A DNA stretch of 64,000 nucleotides, taken from NCBI GenBank assembly GCA_002682825.1, contig NOKP01000016.1, positions 849,593-913,592 of the forward strand, given 5' to 3'. The stretch comes from Neonectria sp. B-13. Taxonomy: Eukaryota; Ascomycota; Sordariomycetes; Hypocreales; Nectriaceae. A program made the position numbers and the translations under genes. The notes under the pieces were generated by a model that saw nothing but the letters and a program-made list of their open reading frames with translations, had not been told where the DNA came from and did not search any database. This document shows, in pieces, positions 33,901 to 45,100 of the stretch. The stretch's first letter is position 1. Each line of letters opens with the position of its first letter.

Positions 33901-35661
33901 ATGCCTGTTGCTGAGATGCCTGTTGCTGGGGGGCTTGACGAGGCTGAGATGCCTGCTGCTGAGGGGCTTGACGAGGCTGAGGAGCTTGCTGTTGAGGAGC
34001 CTGCTGCTGGGCACGCTGCTGAGGAGCCTGCTGGGCACGAGGCTGAGGGATGCCAGGCTTCTGAGCGGTCTGCTGTTGGGCACGCTGCTGAGGAGCTTGC
34101 TGCTGAGGAGCCTGCTGCTGGGCACGCTGCTGAGGAGCCTGCTGAACATGAGGCTGAGGGATGGCAGCCTGCTGAGTGGCCTGCTGCTGTTGCTGAACTC
34201 GGTTGTTCTGAATCTGGCGATCCTGAGCACGAGGCTGAGTAGTCTGCTGCTGGGCACGCATACGATTAAGGTATTGTTGCTGCAAAACCGCGGCATTGGC
34301 AGGGACGTTGGGGTTGAAGGGATTACCATAAAGTTGCTGCATTTGCTGCATCTGCTGCATCTGTTGCATCTGCTGCATCAGCTGCATCTGCTGCTGGAGG
34401 TTCATCATTCCAGGAACGGCAGGGACGGCAGTGGGAGTCTTAGCCGGGGCGGCAGGCTGGGACAGATGGAGTGTCTGAGCAGGAGAAAAGGTAGGGGCAG
34501 TAGCATTGAGCTGGTGGCCAAACTGCTGGACTTGACGAGAAGCCTGAGCTGGAGTGGTAGAGGCGGAAGCAGTGGGCATCGCCATGTTGGTAACTCGCTG
34601 CTGGGCAAACTGAGGTGCAACTGCAACTGGAGCCGGAGCTGGAGTGATGGAGGCAGAAGCAGTAGGCATCCCCATGTTGGCAACTCGCTGCTGGGCAGGG
34701 TGAGCTGGAACTAGAGCTGGAGTAGTAGAGGTAGAAGCAGTAGGCTTCCCCATGTTAGCAACTCGCTGCTGGGCAAACTGAGGTGCAACTGCGACCGGAG
34801 TTGAAGCTGGAGTGGTATAGTCAGAAGCAATGGGCATGGTGGTCATGTTGGAAACCTGCTGCTGCTGAGCAAACTGAGGCGCAACTGAGACTGGAGCCGG
34901 AGCTGGAGTGGTAGAGGCAGAAACAGAACCAGCAGGCATCTCCAGGTTGGGAGTTTCATACTGCTGAGACTGCTTAGTCTCTCCCTGATTGAAGACCTGG
35001 GTGTCCTAAACTGTATCAGTTTCTCGCCAAATTTCGAAGAATGGGAAACGGGAATTCTGAAACTCACCGAATTGATCTGCTCCGACTGAGCGCCAAGAAC
35101 CTCGTCATTGAAGCACTGGGTAGGGGACTGCCTCTCGGTCAGTTTCTTGTTAGAAGTTGGAAGCTGTTGATACTTACTAGAATGCCATTGAAGGCGCACA
35201 TCTGGTCGAAAAGAGTGTCGTCTGCCGTGCTGTTAAACTGCGGCTGCTCAAGATTCTGGTTGCTGAAGAATCCAGCGGGATCCGCCATCGGCTCGTCATT
35301 GAAAACGACGGGAGTAGCAGCTTGCTGCGGAGTACCAGTGGGCAGAAGGCCAAGATCATCGGGTTGGAAAGAAGCGGTCGAGGGAGTGTTCCAGTTCTGC
35401 AGACCAAGCATTGCCTGGAGAAAAATGTTAGCTTACAAGCCACTTCACTATAATGCTCTGAAGTCGGGGAATTGAACTCACATTGGACATGCTATTGCCG
35501 TCCATCATAGTGCTTCCGAAGTTGCTAGTATCGTCGAGGCCAAGGCCATTGTCGCCGAGGTCATTGTCGCCAAAGACAGGATCGAAGGTCATGGTGGCAT
35601 CAGAGGCCATTCCATTGCCCAGGTCCATCTCGAAATCTCCGCCTCCGAACATGTTGTCCAT
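30983..35661 (-). CDS. Gln-rich low-complexity nuclear protein, frame split by two in-frame TAG codons
   Basis: Exons: 35661..35482, 35414..35178, 35127..35068, then one exon starting at 35005. The first TAG (32770-32768) ends a 904-aa product. Past it the same frame stays open for 372 codons to a TAG at 31654-31652, then for 223 codons to the final stop at 30983. The N-terminus is acidic (MDNMFGGGDFEMDLGNG). Next come repeats with the core VANMG, long Gln/Ala/Pro tracts (QQAS, QAPQQ, QMQQ) and a basic SPATLDG end. The middle part has conserved-looking sequence (TFLVDQITQNGTLFG), a Lys-rich NLS-like segment (PKKQKKSK) and again VTQVANMG repeats. The last part ends in a Lys/Arg coiled segment. 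The shared VANMG units argue that all three parts belong to one protein, perhaps a transcription co-regulator; I do not recognise the family. The feature spans the whole frame. Confidence 0.6.
33840..34400 (-). repeat. Gln-codon microsatellites inside the Gln-rich gene
   Basis: Around 33870-33930 a 15-bp unit encoding QQQAS repeats about four times; around 34080-34160 there are QAPQQ/RAQQ units; and at 34330-34395 CAG/ATG triplets encode QMQQM runs. All are in frame with the protein. Confidence 0.8.
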
Positions 35662-37155
35662 TGTAAAAGGCAACAGATCGGAACGAGAGAATGTGGTGGG
35701 TAAAGTTGGACAACGTCAAGATGCGTGGTCCAGAAGTGGGAATTGGGTATAATGAAGAGAAGAAGTGATAATGGGGTATCAAGTAGAGAAGAAGTTACAA
35801 TGGGGTGTCGAGAAGATTGAAACGGGGGAAAGCTTTGGGGAAGTGAAGAAACGAAGTCTGGAAAGACACGAAGAACAACTCTGACGGAAAGAGACCTGCC
35901 TCAAAGATGTACCAAAGTTACAACCGAAGTCGTCTCGAGTACACAAAGATGCAGTCTCTCGCGAAGAGTGAAGTTTGTTGTGGCAGTACAGACGACCGAA
36001 GACGTCTTGCTTGGAATTGGAATGAAGATGTCAATGTGGTGACAAGTGTGAAGAGGGAAGAAGAAAAAGGGAAATGCCTGGAGGTGTGGGCGAGGATTTA
36101 TGTGTGAAAATTTTTCCCCAACGCCCAGTGGCAGGGGTGTTGGTCGCAAAGTGAGGTCGAGGTGAGAAGTGAGCGCAAGGTGAGTTGAGAGCGAGTGCGC
36201 CGCCCACTTTGCGCCAAAGGATCCAATGGAAACGTGCGCATGTTCTAGGATGTTGAACCAACTTTGAGGATTCGTTTGCAACTTTCAATTCATCGGGGAC
36301 GTTTTCGGAGGGCGAGTTTTGCGTGTTTCTCGTGGGGATGATAGCTGTGTTGGTGGTGTTGAATTGGGGTTTTGGGGCAGAGGGCGGCTGGAGCACCGAG
36401 GGTCTGGCTCGCATTGATTCAACCAACGCTTCCATCCGCTGTATACTTCTACCACAACGTCCTTCATACAGAATTCAATTCTTTGACTGTGTAGAGAATC
36501 AAAAGTTGTCTGGTTGTTTGGTCTCTTCTTTTGAAATGGCGCGGCGCCCTCGTTGTCGCTCCCCGTGAACTGACCACCACCGCGCCCTCTCCCACCGAGA
36601 GAGATCCCCAGATTCAGCGAGCGAGCAAACCACCCGAGTGGCAGCGTGGTTATGACGAGGCCCACGTGGCTTGGAAATTTCAGACACTGTCATTGGTATC
36701 TGCCCAGCAAACACATCTCGTAACAGTCTCCAGTCAGGGCATGATGGCGGGCTCGTCCACTGCAACTCACCACCAATGACATCATCCGTAGTCCAGACTG
36801 TGGTTTCAAGCACAGCATTCGCCCACGGCTAGGAGTGATCACAGTCTCCAACTGTCACGTTTCGTCAAGATGCATTGTAGTGAGAATGAAATTCATTTAA
36901 TGTGATGAGTTTTTCCGTAGCCGTTAAGTGTCTGTCTACCCGGTACCAGAGTAACTCCCATGTGAAATTGAGACCAAGCAAAAAGAAATAAACCTAACAT
37001 TTCAACCCCCATCTCGCCATCTCACCATCTCGAAGAGACTCAGCAGACGGTTGACCCTTGAAGGTTTTGCAGCGGTTGTAGCTTCCGCAATATTCATTCA
37101 CCTGGGTCCTCAAAACATAAACATTCTGACCAAATCGATAACCACTCTCAAACCC
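35662..37155. other. Intergenic region between Gln-rich gene and IES2
   Basis: About 1.5 kb covering the promoter of the Gln-rich gene and the 3' side of IES2. No gene seen. Confidence 0.6.
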
Positions 37156-38469
37156 TCAAGAAACCTCTTCCACCATCTTGGCCGGCATTCTTGTACGAGG
37201 GCCGCCAAACACAGCTCCCACAGGGCTTTGCATTATCTCACCGGGCACCGCCACGCGGACGCCATTCTTGTTGCTAACCCACCGCACAAACACAACATCG
37301 GGTTTCGGATAGCCGTCGACGGTTTGGCCGTTAGCAGCAGCTGCGAGGGCCTTGCGGTTGATTTTGGGGGCCTGCTTTTTGAGGAGCTTGTTGATGGTTT
37401 CCATCTGTACACCGAGTTAGCTATCCGTAGTCCACATTCCCAACAAAGTTTACGTTGGTGAGTTATCCATACCTTGACTTCTTCAGTTCGCTTCTCGCTA
37501 AGATTGCGGCGTCGACGTGCCATTTCTTGTCTCCGCATAGACAGCTCTTCGGCCGAGAGAACTTTCTTCGCTTGAACCTCTGTGATAAATGGTTAGTATC
37601 TGAGTGGAGCAGGCACTGGGGAATGCGGTCGACATACCATCTGAAAGCTTCATGTGCTGCTGGGGCTCCTCTTCGAAGCGCGCCCGCTGGCGCTTGGTCA
37701 TCTTGGTCAGATCAACCTCGTCTTGGCTGCCTAGGTCGTCGCTGTCGGCCTCTTCCTCATCATCATCATCATCGGCCTCTTCGCCGGCAACTTCAATTTC
37801 TTCACCCTCAGCGTCTTCTTCGACCATGGTCTCATCGAGGGCCATGGTCTGGTCGCCGGCATCGCTGTCCGCAGGATCGCTGAGATCGTCGTCGTCGTCG
37901 TCGTCATCATCGTCATCGTCGGGCACCACCTTGGCCGCCGATGCTCTGGGAACTGGCCTGGATCTGGAAGGCTTGGAGACCTTGATAGTAGGAGGCGGGG
38001 GAGCCAATTCCATTTCGATATCGCCCTCGGCGTCTTCTTCGCCCTCGGCATCCATATCGATCTCCTCTTCGCCTTCAGCATCCTCGTCCATTTCATCATC
38101 GTCGTCGTCGTTCTCCACCTCGATCTCATCCTCCTCCTCTTCCTCATCATCCTCTTCGGGACTAGAGTCAACGACGTAGCTCTTCCGGGCACCGCGATTC
38201 CGTTTGCCCTCGACAATCTCGCCGCCCGTGAAGGCACGGCCGCTAGCGCCACGAGTGCTCTGGCGTAGGTTGTTGTTGGAAACCTTGACCGTCAAGCTGC
38301 GACGAGAATCGGGAGAATGCGCATCGCGGGAGAAGCCCGAGGCGCGGCCTGAACGTCTGGAAGACATGGTGCTTCGTTCGTCTCTTTCTGGGGAGTCAGC
38401 CATTCTGGCGTGAACGGAAATGACCTCATTGGCCTTGGTGGCGGCGGAGCGGCGCGGTCGCGAAGACAT
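37156..38469 (-). CDS. IES2: INO80 chromatin-remodelling complex subunit Ies2 (PAPA-1 domain)
   Basis: Exons: 38469..37638, 37579..37473, 37404..37156 (395 aa); both introns keep frame. The ATG at 38469 starts MSSRPRRSAATKANE; the frame is open further upstream but without ATG. Residues 1-130 are basic with RS pairs. They are followed by very acidic D/E tracts, including nine Asp in a row near residues 210-220. The family block starts with LTKMTKRQRARFEEE, crosses the first splice site with KKVLSAEELSMRRQEMARRR and NLSEKRTEE, and continues in exon three with METINKLLKKQAPK. The tail GYPKPDVVFVRWVSNKNGV is also conserved. Ies2 binds the Ino80 ATPase and stimulates nucleosome sliding in the nucleus. 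The zf-HIT finger seen in animal INO80B is absent, as in yeast. Confidence 0.88.
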
Positions 38470-38964
38470 GGTAAGCTTCCGCACTGGCGGCAAGTTGACA
38501 CGGGGATATTTGTTTTGGGGGGGAGGGAGTTGCGAGAATTTCGGGGGAAAGGCGATAACGGGATTCTGGGCTGAAAAGGCCAAGGGCCCGAGTTGAGATG
38601 GTCTCGAAGGGACGGACACGGGCTTGCTGGGGTTGGGGCGGGGAGAATATTAAACGGTCGAGTGGGAATGAATGATGGCACAAAAGGGAGTTTTGGGAGA
38701 GGTTGAAGTAAGCTCGGCAGTTGGAGGGCCCTGCAACCAACTACAACTGCAGGTCAAGCGCGACAGGAAGGAAGGCAGGAAGTGAGGTCAGTAGGTCGAG
38801 GGCAATGATGGAGCGCAGTGAATGGTGAAGATGGGCATCGCCTCCGTATCGTAGCCGTATCGCGTGGTATCTCGTCCAGAGCAGAACCTTGATCGACAAG
38901 TCCGCTTCTTCACTTCAAGACCCAGGATCCAAGGCCAAAGACGCAAGATGCCAGATGCGAGACA

Positions 38965-38997
38965 CAAGATGCAAGATGCAAGATGCAAGATGCAAGG
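38965..38997. repeat. 7-bp tandem repeat (CAAGATG)
   Basis: Four full CAAGATG units in a row plus a partial one, with related degenerate units just upstream from 38940. Confidence 0.85.
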
Positions 38998-39280
38998 CGC
39001 GAGGTTTGTGAGACGTGGCAAGGCCAAACAAGCACAGAACGAATCTCCAGATACAGGGCAGAGTATAGAGCAGTAAGTCTTGCGAGGGGATTTGTCTCTG
39101 TTCCTCAGGTGGAGGATCAGCAGAGTCCGTCCGTCCGCCGCAATCAATGCAAGGCCTCCAAGATAGGCATCAAGGATCCAACGCTGAGATGCCAGGGGAC
39201 CTGTCTTTTGCCACCGGCCCAACGTTTGCGTGCTTGTTGACAATCGCGCGCGTCCAATCAACGACAGTTCGATCCACTCG

Positions 39281-39320
39281 GTCGGTCAGTCGGTCAGTCG
39301 GACAGTCGGACAGTCGCTCA
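39281..39320. repeat. 8-bp tandem repeat (GTCGGTCA)
   Basis: Five units: two GTCGGTCA, two GTCGGACA and one GTCGCTCA. Confidence 0.85.
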
Positions 39321-39830
39321 TTCACCCCGGCGGCTAAGGTCTAAGTCGAAGCAGAGTGTGTCGCAGTGATTTATGATGATGGTGATGGTGATGGGGATGG
39401 TGGTGATGACGGTGAACTTTGGAACAAGGGGAGAAGGTTCGTTCGAAGGGAAGCCAGGGTCGTTGGTGATGATACACAGTGAGAGAGAAAATGATGGAAA
39501 TGGAGATGGGAACGAACATCATAGGTAGAAAATGCCACAACTCACCTATCACAATACACAGCGTGTCGGTGTTGGCGTCAGTGTTGGCGTTGGCGGGTCA
39601 GACGGCTGTCGCTGAGTCGGTCGCTTTCACTCGTACTTCGTACTGTAATGTAGGTACAGCACGCCACACAGCCTCACTCACTCGACCGTCTCTGTAGGGA
39701 TAACGCCCTTCCGAGAACGGATTATCCAATTGCGAGGCAAAGCGGCTTCGGTGAGGCACGGCGTTGGCTCGTTGGTCTGGGTCTGGCCAGGTGGTGTTGC
39801 TGCAGTCGCAGGCTGTACGAATACCAGCTC

Positions 39831-39873
39831 GCGAATCTCAGGGACGGCGAATCTCAGGGACGGCGAATCGCAG
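39831..39873. repeat. 16-bp tandem repeat
   Basis: GCGAATCTCAGGGACG occurs twice without a gap and is followed by a partial third copy. Confidence 0.85.
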
Positions 39874-40728
39874 CCCGTCTTTGGTCTCTACTCACGCTCT
39901 GTACCCTCTGCAAGAAGCTGCAGACTGCGATGATCGAGAGGTGAACCCTGGGTTGGTGATGCCTTGGCCGGTCTGGTTGGTTGGCTGGCTGACCCCCGAA
40001 AATGAAATGACCACTCGTCTGTTTTTGGCACGAGGCTGAGAGAGCTGAGCTTTTGGCGATTGGCTTTGCTGCGCGGCTGTCTCTCGTGGTGAGGGCGGTA
40101 AGACTTGCCCTTAAGGAGAAATGACCGGTTCAAGGGTGGATTGAAGGGATTGACGCGTTTGAACCCACACGTAAATGCTGTTGGCTACCTTGCAATTGAC
40201 GGTTCAATTCATTCAGAGGTCGGCTGGCTGAGCTGAGGTGGCAGTCGGGACGGTGAACGGTGAACGGTGAGTAGTGGAGCCGGTCTACCGTTCTATACGG
40301 GACCACAATCCTCACCGGCTCTAAGTTGCGGTGATAACCGTTTCTAACGGGCGCTCTTGAACGATTGCCTCTCCGGATGTGCTTTACCACCACCACCTCT
40401 GGTACCTCACCGTCGACAAAGCCACGCATATTCCAAGTGAACCGGTATAATGTAGACACATTAATCCCAGATGATTGATTCGTACTGCCAATCATCTATT
40501 CATAATTCCTGTATCTTAGCGTAGCACTTCCCCAACCTCATCCACGCGCAACCATTCCCCGGCGCCGCCTCCGAATCAACCGAGGCACATGCCATCCCGA
40601 ACCTTAGCCGCGACGACATCGATCGGACATCTCGACGAGCCGGCGCAACAACCACCTCCATTCCCTCCGCCCGTTTACTCCTTAGATGTGACTTCCCGAG
40701 AGTCGTGACGGCGGACCGGATATCAAAC

Positions 40729-41945
40729 ATGGCCGACTCCGAACCGAAGCAAGACAAGCCCGCTGTGCCGAGCTGGCAACGCGCCGAGCCAGAGGACGCC
40801 GAGTCCGCTGCACCAGAAGCGTCATCGGCCGCGACTGCGACCGACACTGAGACTGCGACTGCGACTGCGACTGAAGCCGAGCCCAAGCCTGAGACCAAGC
40901 CTGAACCCGCGATTGAGGCTGAGGCTGATACGAAGGCTGCTGTGCCAGAGGAGAATATGCTGGATGTTGCGCGCAAGTTCCTCGACGACGATGCTATCCG
41001 CGATGCTCCCCTTGAGAAGAAGGTCGCCTTCCTCGAGGCCAAGGGCATCAGCGACGCCAATATCCAGACTCTCCTCGCCGACGCGCCAGCTCCTGTGATA
41101 TCAGAGGTCCGCTCCCAACTCTGACCACACCTCCCGATAGACACTGACCCTTTCTCCAGGACGATGCTCCAGAAGAAGCCGCCCCGGCGCAACCACCCGC
41201 ACAATCCACATCCACCCAAACGACGCCCTCGCAACCGGCCTCCGACCGCGCCCCAATCGTAACCTACCCCGAATTTCTCGCCAAGCCCGCCCGGCCTCCG
41301 CCGCTCGTCACTACCAACCGCCTCCTCAACACCCTGTACGCCGTCGTCGGCCTGTCGACGCTCGTGTACGGCACGGGCAAGTACGTGCTGGGCCCCATGG
41401 TCGACGCCCAGACGGAAGCACGCGCCGACTTCCACGAAGCCACCGTCCGCAACCTCGACGCCCTCGTAGCCAAGCTGGAGAAGACCGTCTCCGTCGTACC
41501 GCCCGCGAAGAAGAACACGCCCGGCGACGACGAGAGCGAGGCCGAGGACCCCACTGAGATGTTCCACCGCGACATGGGCACCCAGACGTCCCCCCTGACG
41601 ACGACGACGACGACGACGACGACAAAGGATAAGGACGCTGGAGGCGAGTCAACAACCAAGCGCCAGGCCGACCGGCTGGCTGGTCTGACCAAGACGTTGT
41701 CTGGGCTGAAGGATGAGTTCCGATCGGAGAGCGAGGGCATGGATGGAATCAAGACGCTGGTGGACGTCCTCCGCGATGACCTCGACTCCTTGACGTACCC
41801 GGGCCAGCTGGCCAATACCTTCGACCTATACGGCCGGACACGCAAGCCCGAGCCCGAGGACGAGATCCGCAAGGTGCGAGATAACATCCGGCGGGTGAAG
41901 GGTGTGCTGCTCAGCACCCGCAACTTCCCTACAACGGCAAGGTGA
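40729..41945 (+). CDS. PEX33: Peroxin Pex14/17 (Pex33-like) peroxisomal docking protein
   Basis: Two exons: 40729 to 41094 (or 41106) and 41160..41945, giving 383 (or 387) aa. The donor is uncertain: GTGATA at 41095 and GTCCGC at 41107 both keep frame, and the acceptor CTCCAG has a CTGAC branch site. A Thr/Ala/Glu-rich stretch precedes the Pex14 N-terminal domain (NMLDVARKFLDDDAI through KVAFLEAKGISDANIQTLL, about residues 75-115), which binds the PTS1 receptor Pex5. Next come a Pro-rich part, one hydrophobic segment (LLNTLYAVVGLSTLVYG) and a coiled-coil-like region with ten consecutive Thr. The lack of the usual Pex14 middle segment and the Pex17-like C-terminus point to the chimeric Pex14/17 of Pezizomycotina. 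It acts at the peroxisome membrane. Confidence 0.78.
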
Positions 41946-42137
41946 AGAAGGGAGCTCATGAGAATGGGGTATACGCACTTCGTGTTCACGCATGGTTCGG
42001 GATTTATTTGTACAGTTATTATGGCATTTTTTGTACTATACACAAGAAACCCTTCGTCTACATCATCCCAAACGGTGAACCTGAAGACACATTTGAGCCA
42101 AAGCCGTCTTCTCAAGTTTCTTCTGTAATCTACTCCG

Positions 42138-45100
42138 TCACTCCGCCTCGGGGTCTGGTAAGTGGTAACCTTTAAATATTACCTGCCAAGGCAAAACGCT
42201 TATGTGCTCGAAACCTCTCCCTTCCGCCAGCTGCTCCCGATACCACTCCAGTGTAGGACGAAACAAGTACTCCATGGAATACTCAGTATCATCCGGCACT
42301 CTCCTCAGGGACTCCATCGTGTGCTCATACAGACGATTACCGCTTTTCGTCGGTCCCGGAATCCTTCCTCGGGGTGCCTGAAAGACAGCCTTCATTTCCG
42401 GTACATTCCCCTTCTCGACATTGTCCGGTCCATCTATATCCATTCGATCAACTGCAGGGGATCGAGGAGTTGGTGTCGTGGGCGCAGACCCCGGCTTAAC
42501 CAGCTTCCAGCCCCTGTCCAACATCGCATGCTCCGGAGCAGGCAGCCATCGTCTGGTCTCTAAACAAACACTCCGCAAATCATCGAGCGCCATTTCAAGC
42601 GAATTGTTTGAGTTGGGCAGCGCGTCGTCAAACCCCGCAATCCAGACCTTCATGAGGGGTTGGTTTCGGTTTTTGATCTGATTGCCCTCATGCCAGACTC
42701 GAATCATTTCGCGCTGCGCCTCGATGAGATCGCTCTCGTAGATTTGTGCGCTCTGGCTTAATTTCTCGCTAGGTGTTGCATCCCAAATGAGCAACTCGGA
42801 CGCGTGCCAATCTTTCTTCCTATGAACGTTGACTGGCCGGTGCATTACGAGCCACGGGCGGCGAGGGGGGGTGACACCCTGGGGATACAAGGCAGGATCC
42901 CATGGCCCTTCAATGGTGTAAAACAAAGCTCCCATAGTGTTGTGGTATGGGTTTTCATTCTCAAAGGGCTTAAACCATCTGAAACATTTTTCGTAGTTCG
43001 AGTACTGCGAGTAGTAGTCTCCGAAATGAAATGCCATGCCTGGGGCCCAGTAAGAGACCGGGAACTTGAAGAGCACCACAGGACACCGATAATCAACCTC
43101 GCGAATAAGTGACTCGATGCGACGTATGACTGGTTTTACCTCGTCATTCGGCATTCCCTCTAGTTGCGGTTCGGCTTGCGCGAGAGACGGCCGGCGGCTT
43201 GTAATTGCTAGATGCTTGGCTCGTTCTTCTCCGCCAAGGTGTAGGTGTGCTTCTCCTGTACCAGTTGTTGTCGATGAAAGGAATCGTGGGCGTTTAATGT
43301 GCCGAGCGAGCCTTGTTGGATCTGGTTCGCTTGAGCCAAGGACGCTGAACCTCCGGAATTTGTCCATGTTCATAATGGACCACCACCCAAACCAGTTGAC
43401 CAAGCTCTGCTCATCGTTTCCATCAATGGATTCGGGTGCAAATATCAAGGGGCTCGGTTCCTCCTCAGCTGAAAGTATGACCATTTGTCTAACCAATTGC
43501 CATGTCTTATATGCGGCCTCGATAGTCTCGCGTCTCTGGTCGCTAGTTGAAGTGCTTGACCACGGCTTCTCAGCTCTTTCAATAGTCAACTCATACAGCC
43601 ATTCATCGATCCCCGCACAGACTACAAGCCTAGCTCGTTGGAATCGATCGACATCGCCCTGGCGGTTCTTCCAAGCCCATTTGATGAGTACATATGCTTG
43701 TTGTGGCTGAGAAACGAAGAAGCTGGGTGTTATCAGGATAGCAACCCCTAGCTCAAAGGCTGGTTGGAGGCGGATGGCCCCTATTTCAGCAAACGAACTT
43801 GAGGCATGAGGTACAAGCGCTGGCGTCTTCAGGGACTTTGTAAAGAGCCAAAAGGTGAACTTCTCGGGCTTTGAGTTGAGGAGGTTGGCAAACTTAGGAA
43901 ACAGCCGAATAGCCCAAGCTGCCTCTTCATAGATGATGACAATCCCTCCATCTTGGTTCAAGAAGGCAGACCATTGACCTGGGTCGAGACTGGTTTGTAT
44001 TTTGCAGTCTGCATTGCAGCTCCGAAGCCAACGGGCCACGAACATGGCTTGAGGACTAGCAGACCGCGGGAAGGCTAGGAAGAAGTGGTGATCGGTTGTG
44101 TATTGCGACATTGCTGGTATAAGTCGGGTGTATTCGAAACCGAGGACCCTTCGGAAGAGTGCTGGCCGCATACCTGGAGGTAGGTCCTCGGTGCCAGTAT
44201 CAGGGGAGAACGAGATAGGGGCAAGCGCAGAAGGATCTAAGAAAGCACCGGCCACGAAGATGATGAACCTAAGGAAAGGGGGTGTGCTCTCGGTTTGGCT
44301 TCCCACTTTCCAATGGTCGCATTTGGAAGGATGTAAGAGAATGCAAAGTTCACCTATGTGACAAAGAATACCAAATGATCCGAGCAAAAGCCGATCTGCG
44401 ATGGTCCGAAGGCTGGTGAGGTCATCGTGGCAAGTTACGGAACCTCTGAATAGCTGCTCCATGGGCGCATCTCCAAACATGGCCCAAAAGTTTTGAGCTA
44501 GACAAGTGTGTGTGAAGACAAAGGCGCCTGAATTTTCAAGTGTAGGTAGACAATGGTCCAAGTTTTCTTGGAGGATCCCTTCGAAGGTGAGTGGAATCCA
44601 GATTGTTGAGCTGGGGCCGAATTTTGCGTCTTTCTTAAAGCTGCTAGTACTTGGGCAGATGCCACCGTTGTCAAGAGGTGATATGTCCAGCGCAGACGAC
44701 AACTGAGGTATGCTTGGGAGTCCCATAGACTGCTCGCTGCCTTCTTCTTTAGGTAGAACAGTGGATTCTACCCGAAAGATTGATGTAGGGGATGCAGAAA
44801 TCGGATCATCGATGAAAAGACTGGTTTCGGGGCCCGGTGATTTCAGTACTCTCGTTTCCTTCGTTTCCTGGGCGTCTAGGCCGTCACCCCAATGAACTGA
44901 CTTCTTCTTCTTCTTTGCGGCTATTGTTGGAACCTTTTCACCATCCTCCACCTCGGTCTGGATTTCCTCTGTATTTGTTGTCGGCACTGGATTTAGTCCT
45001 GAGGCAGCCTCTTGAACTGCCAGGTTTTTCTCAGCCGGATTGAGAGAGATGAGAGTAGCAGGTAACTTTGGGGGACCAACGACCCCTTCCCTATCACGAG

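Larger units (their letters stand above)
38470..40728. other. Divergent intergenic region rich in short tandem repeats
   Basis: About 2.2 kb between IES2 and the Pex14/17 gene, with several minisatellite-like arrays (listed separately) and no gene I can support. Confidence 0.6.

Noticed and set aside
33587..34714. 375-residue Leu/Arg/Ser-rich frame opposite the Gln-rich gene
   Set aside because: It is the antisense of CAG/CTG-type repeats, which leave several frames open; no independent support.
37604..38179. 191-residue Ser-rich frame opposite IES2
   Set aside because: It is the antisense of Asp/Glu codon runs (GAC/GAG read as Ser), not a gene.
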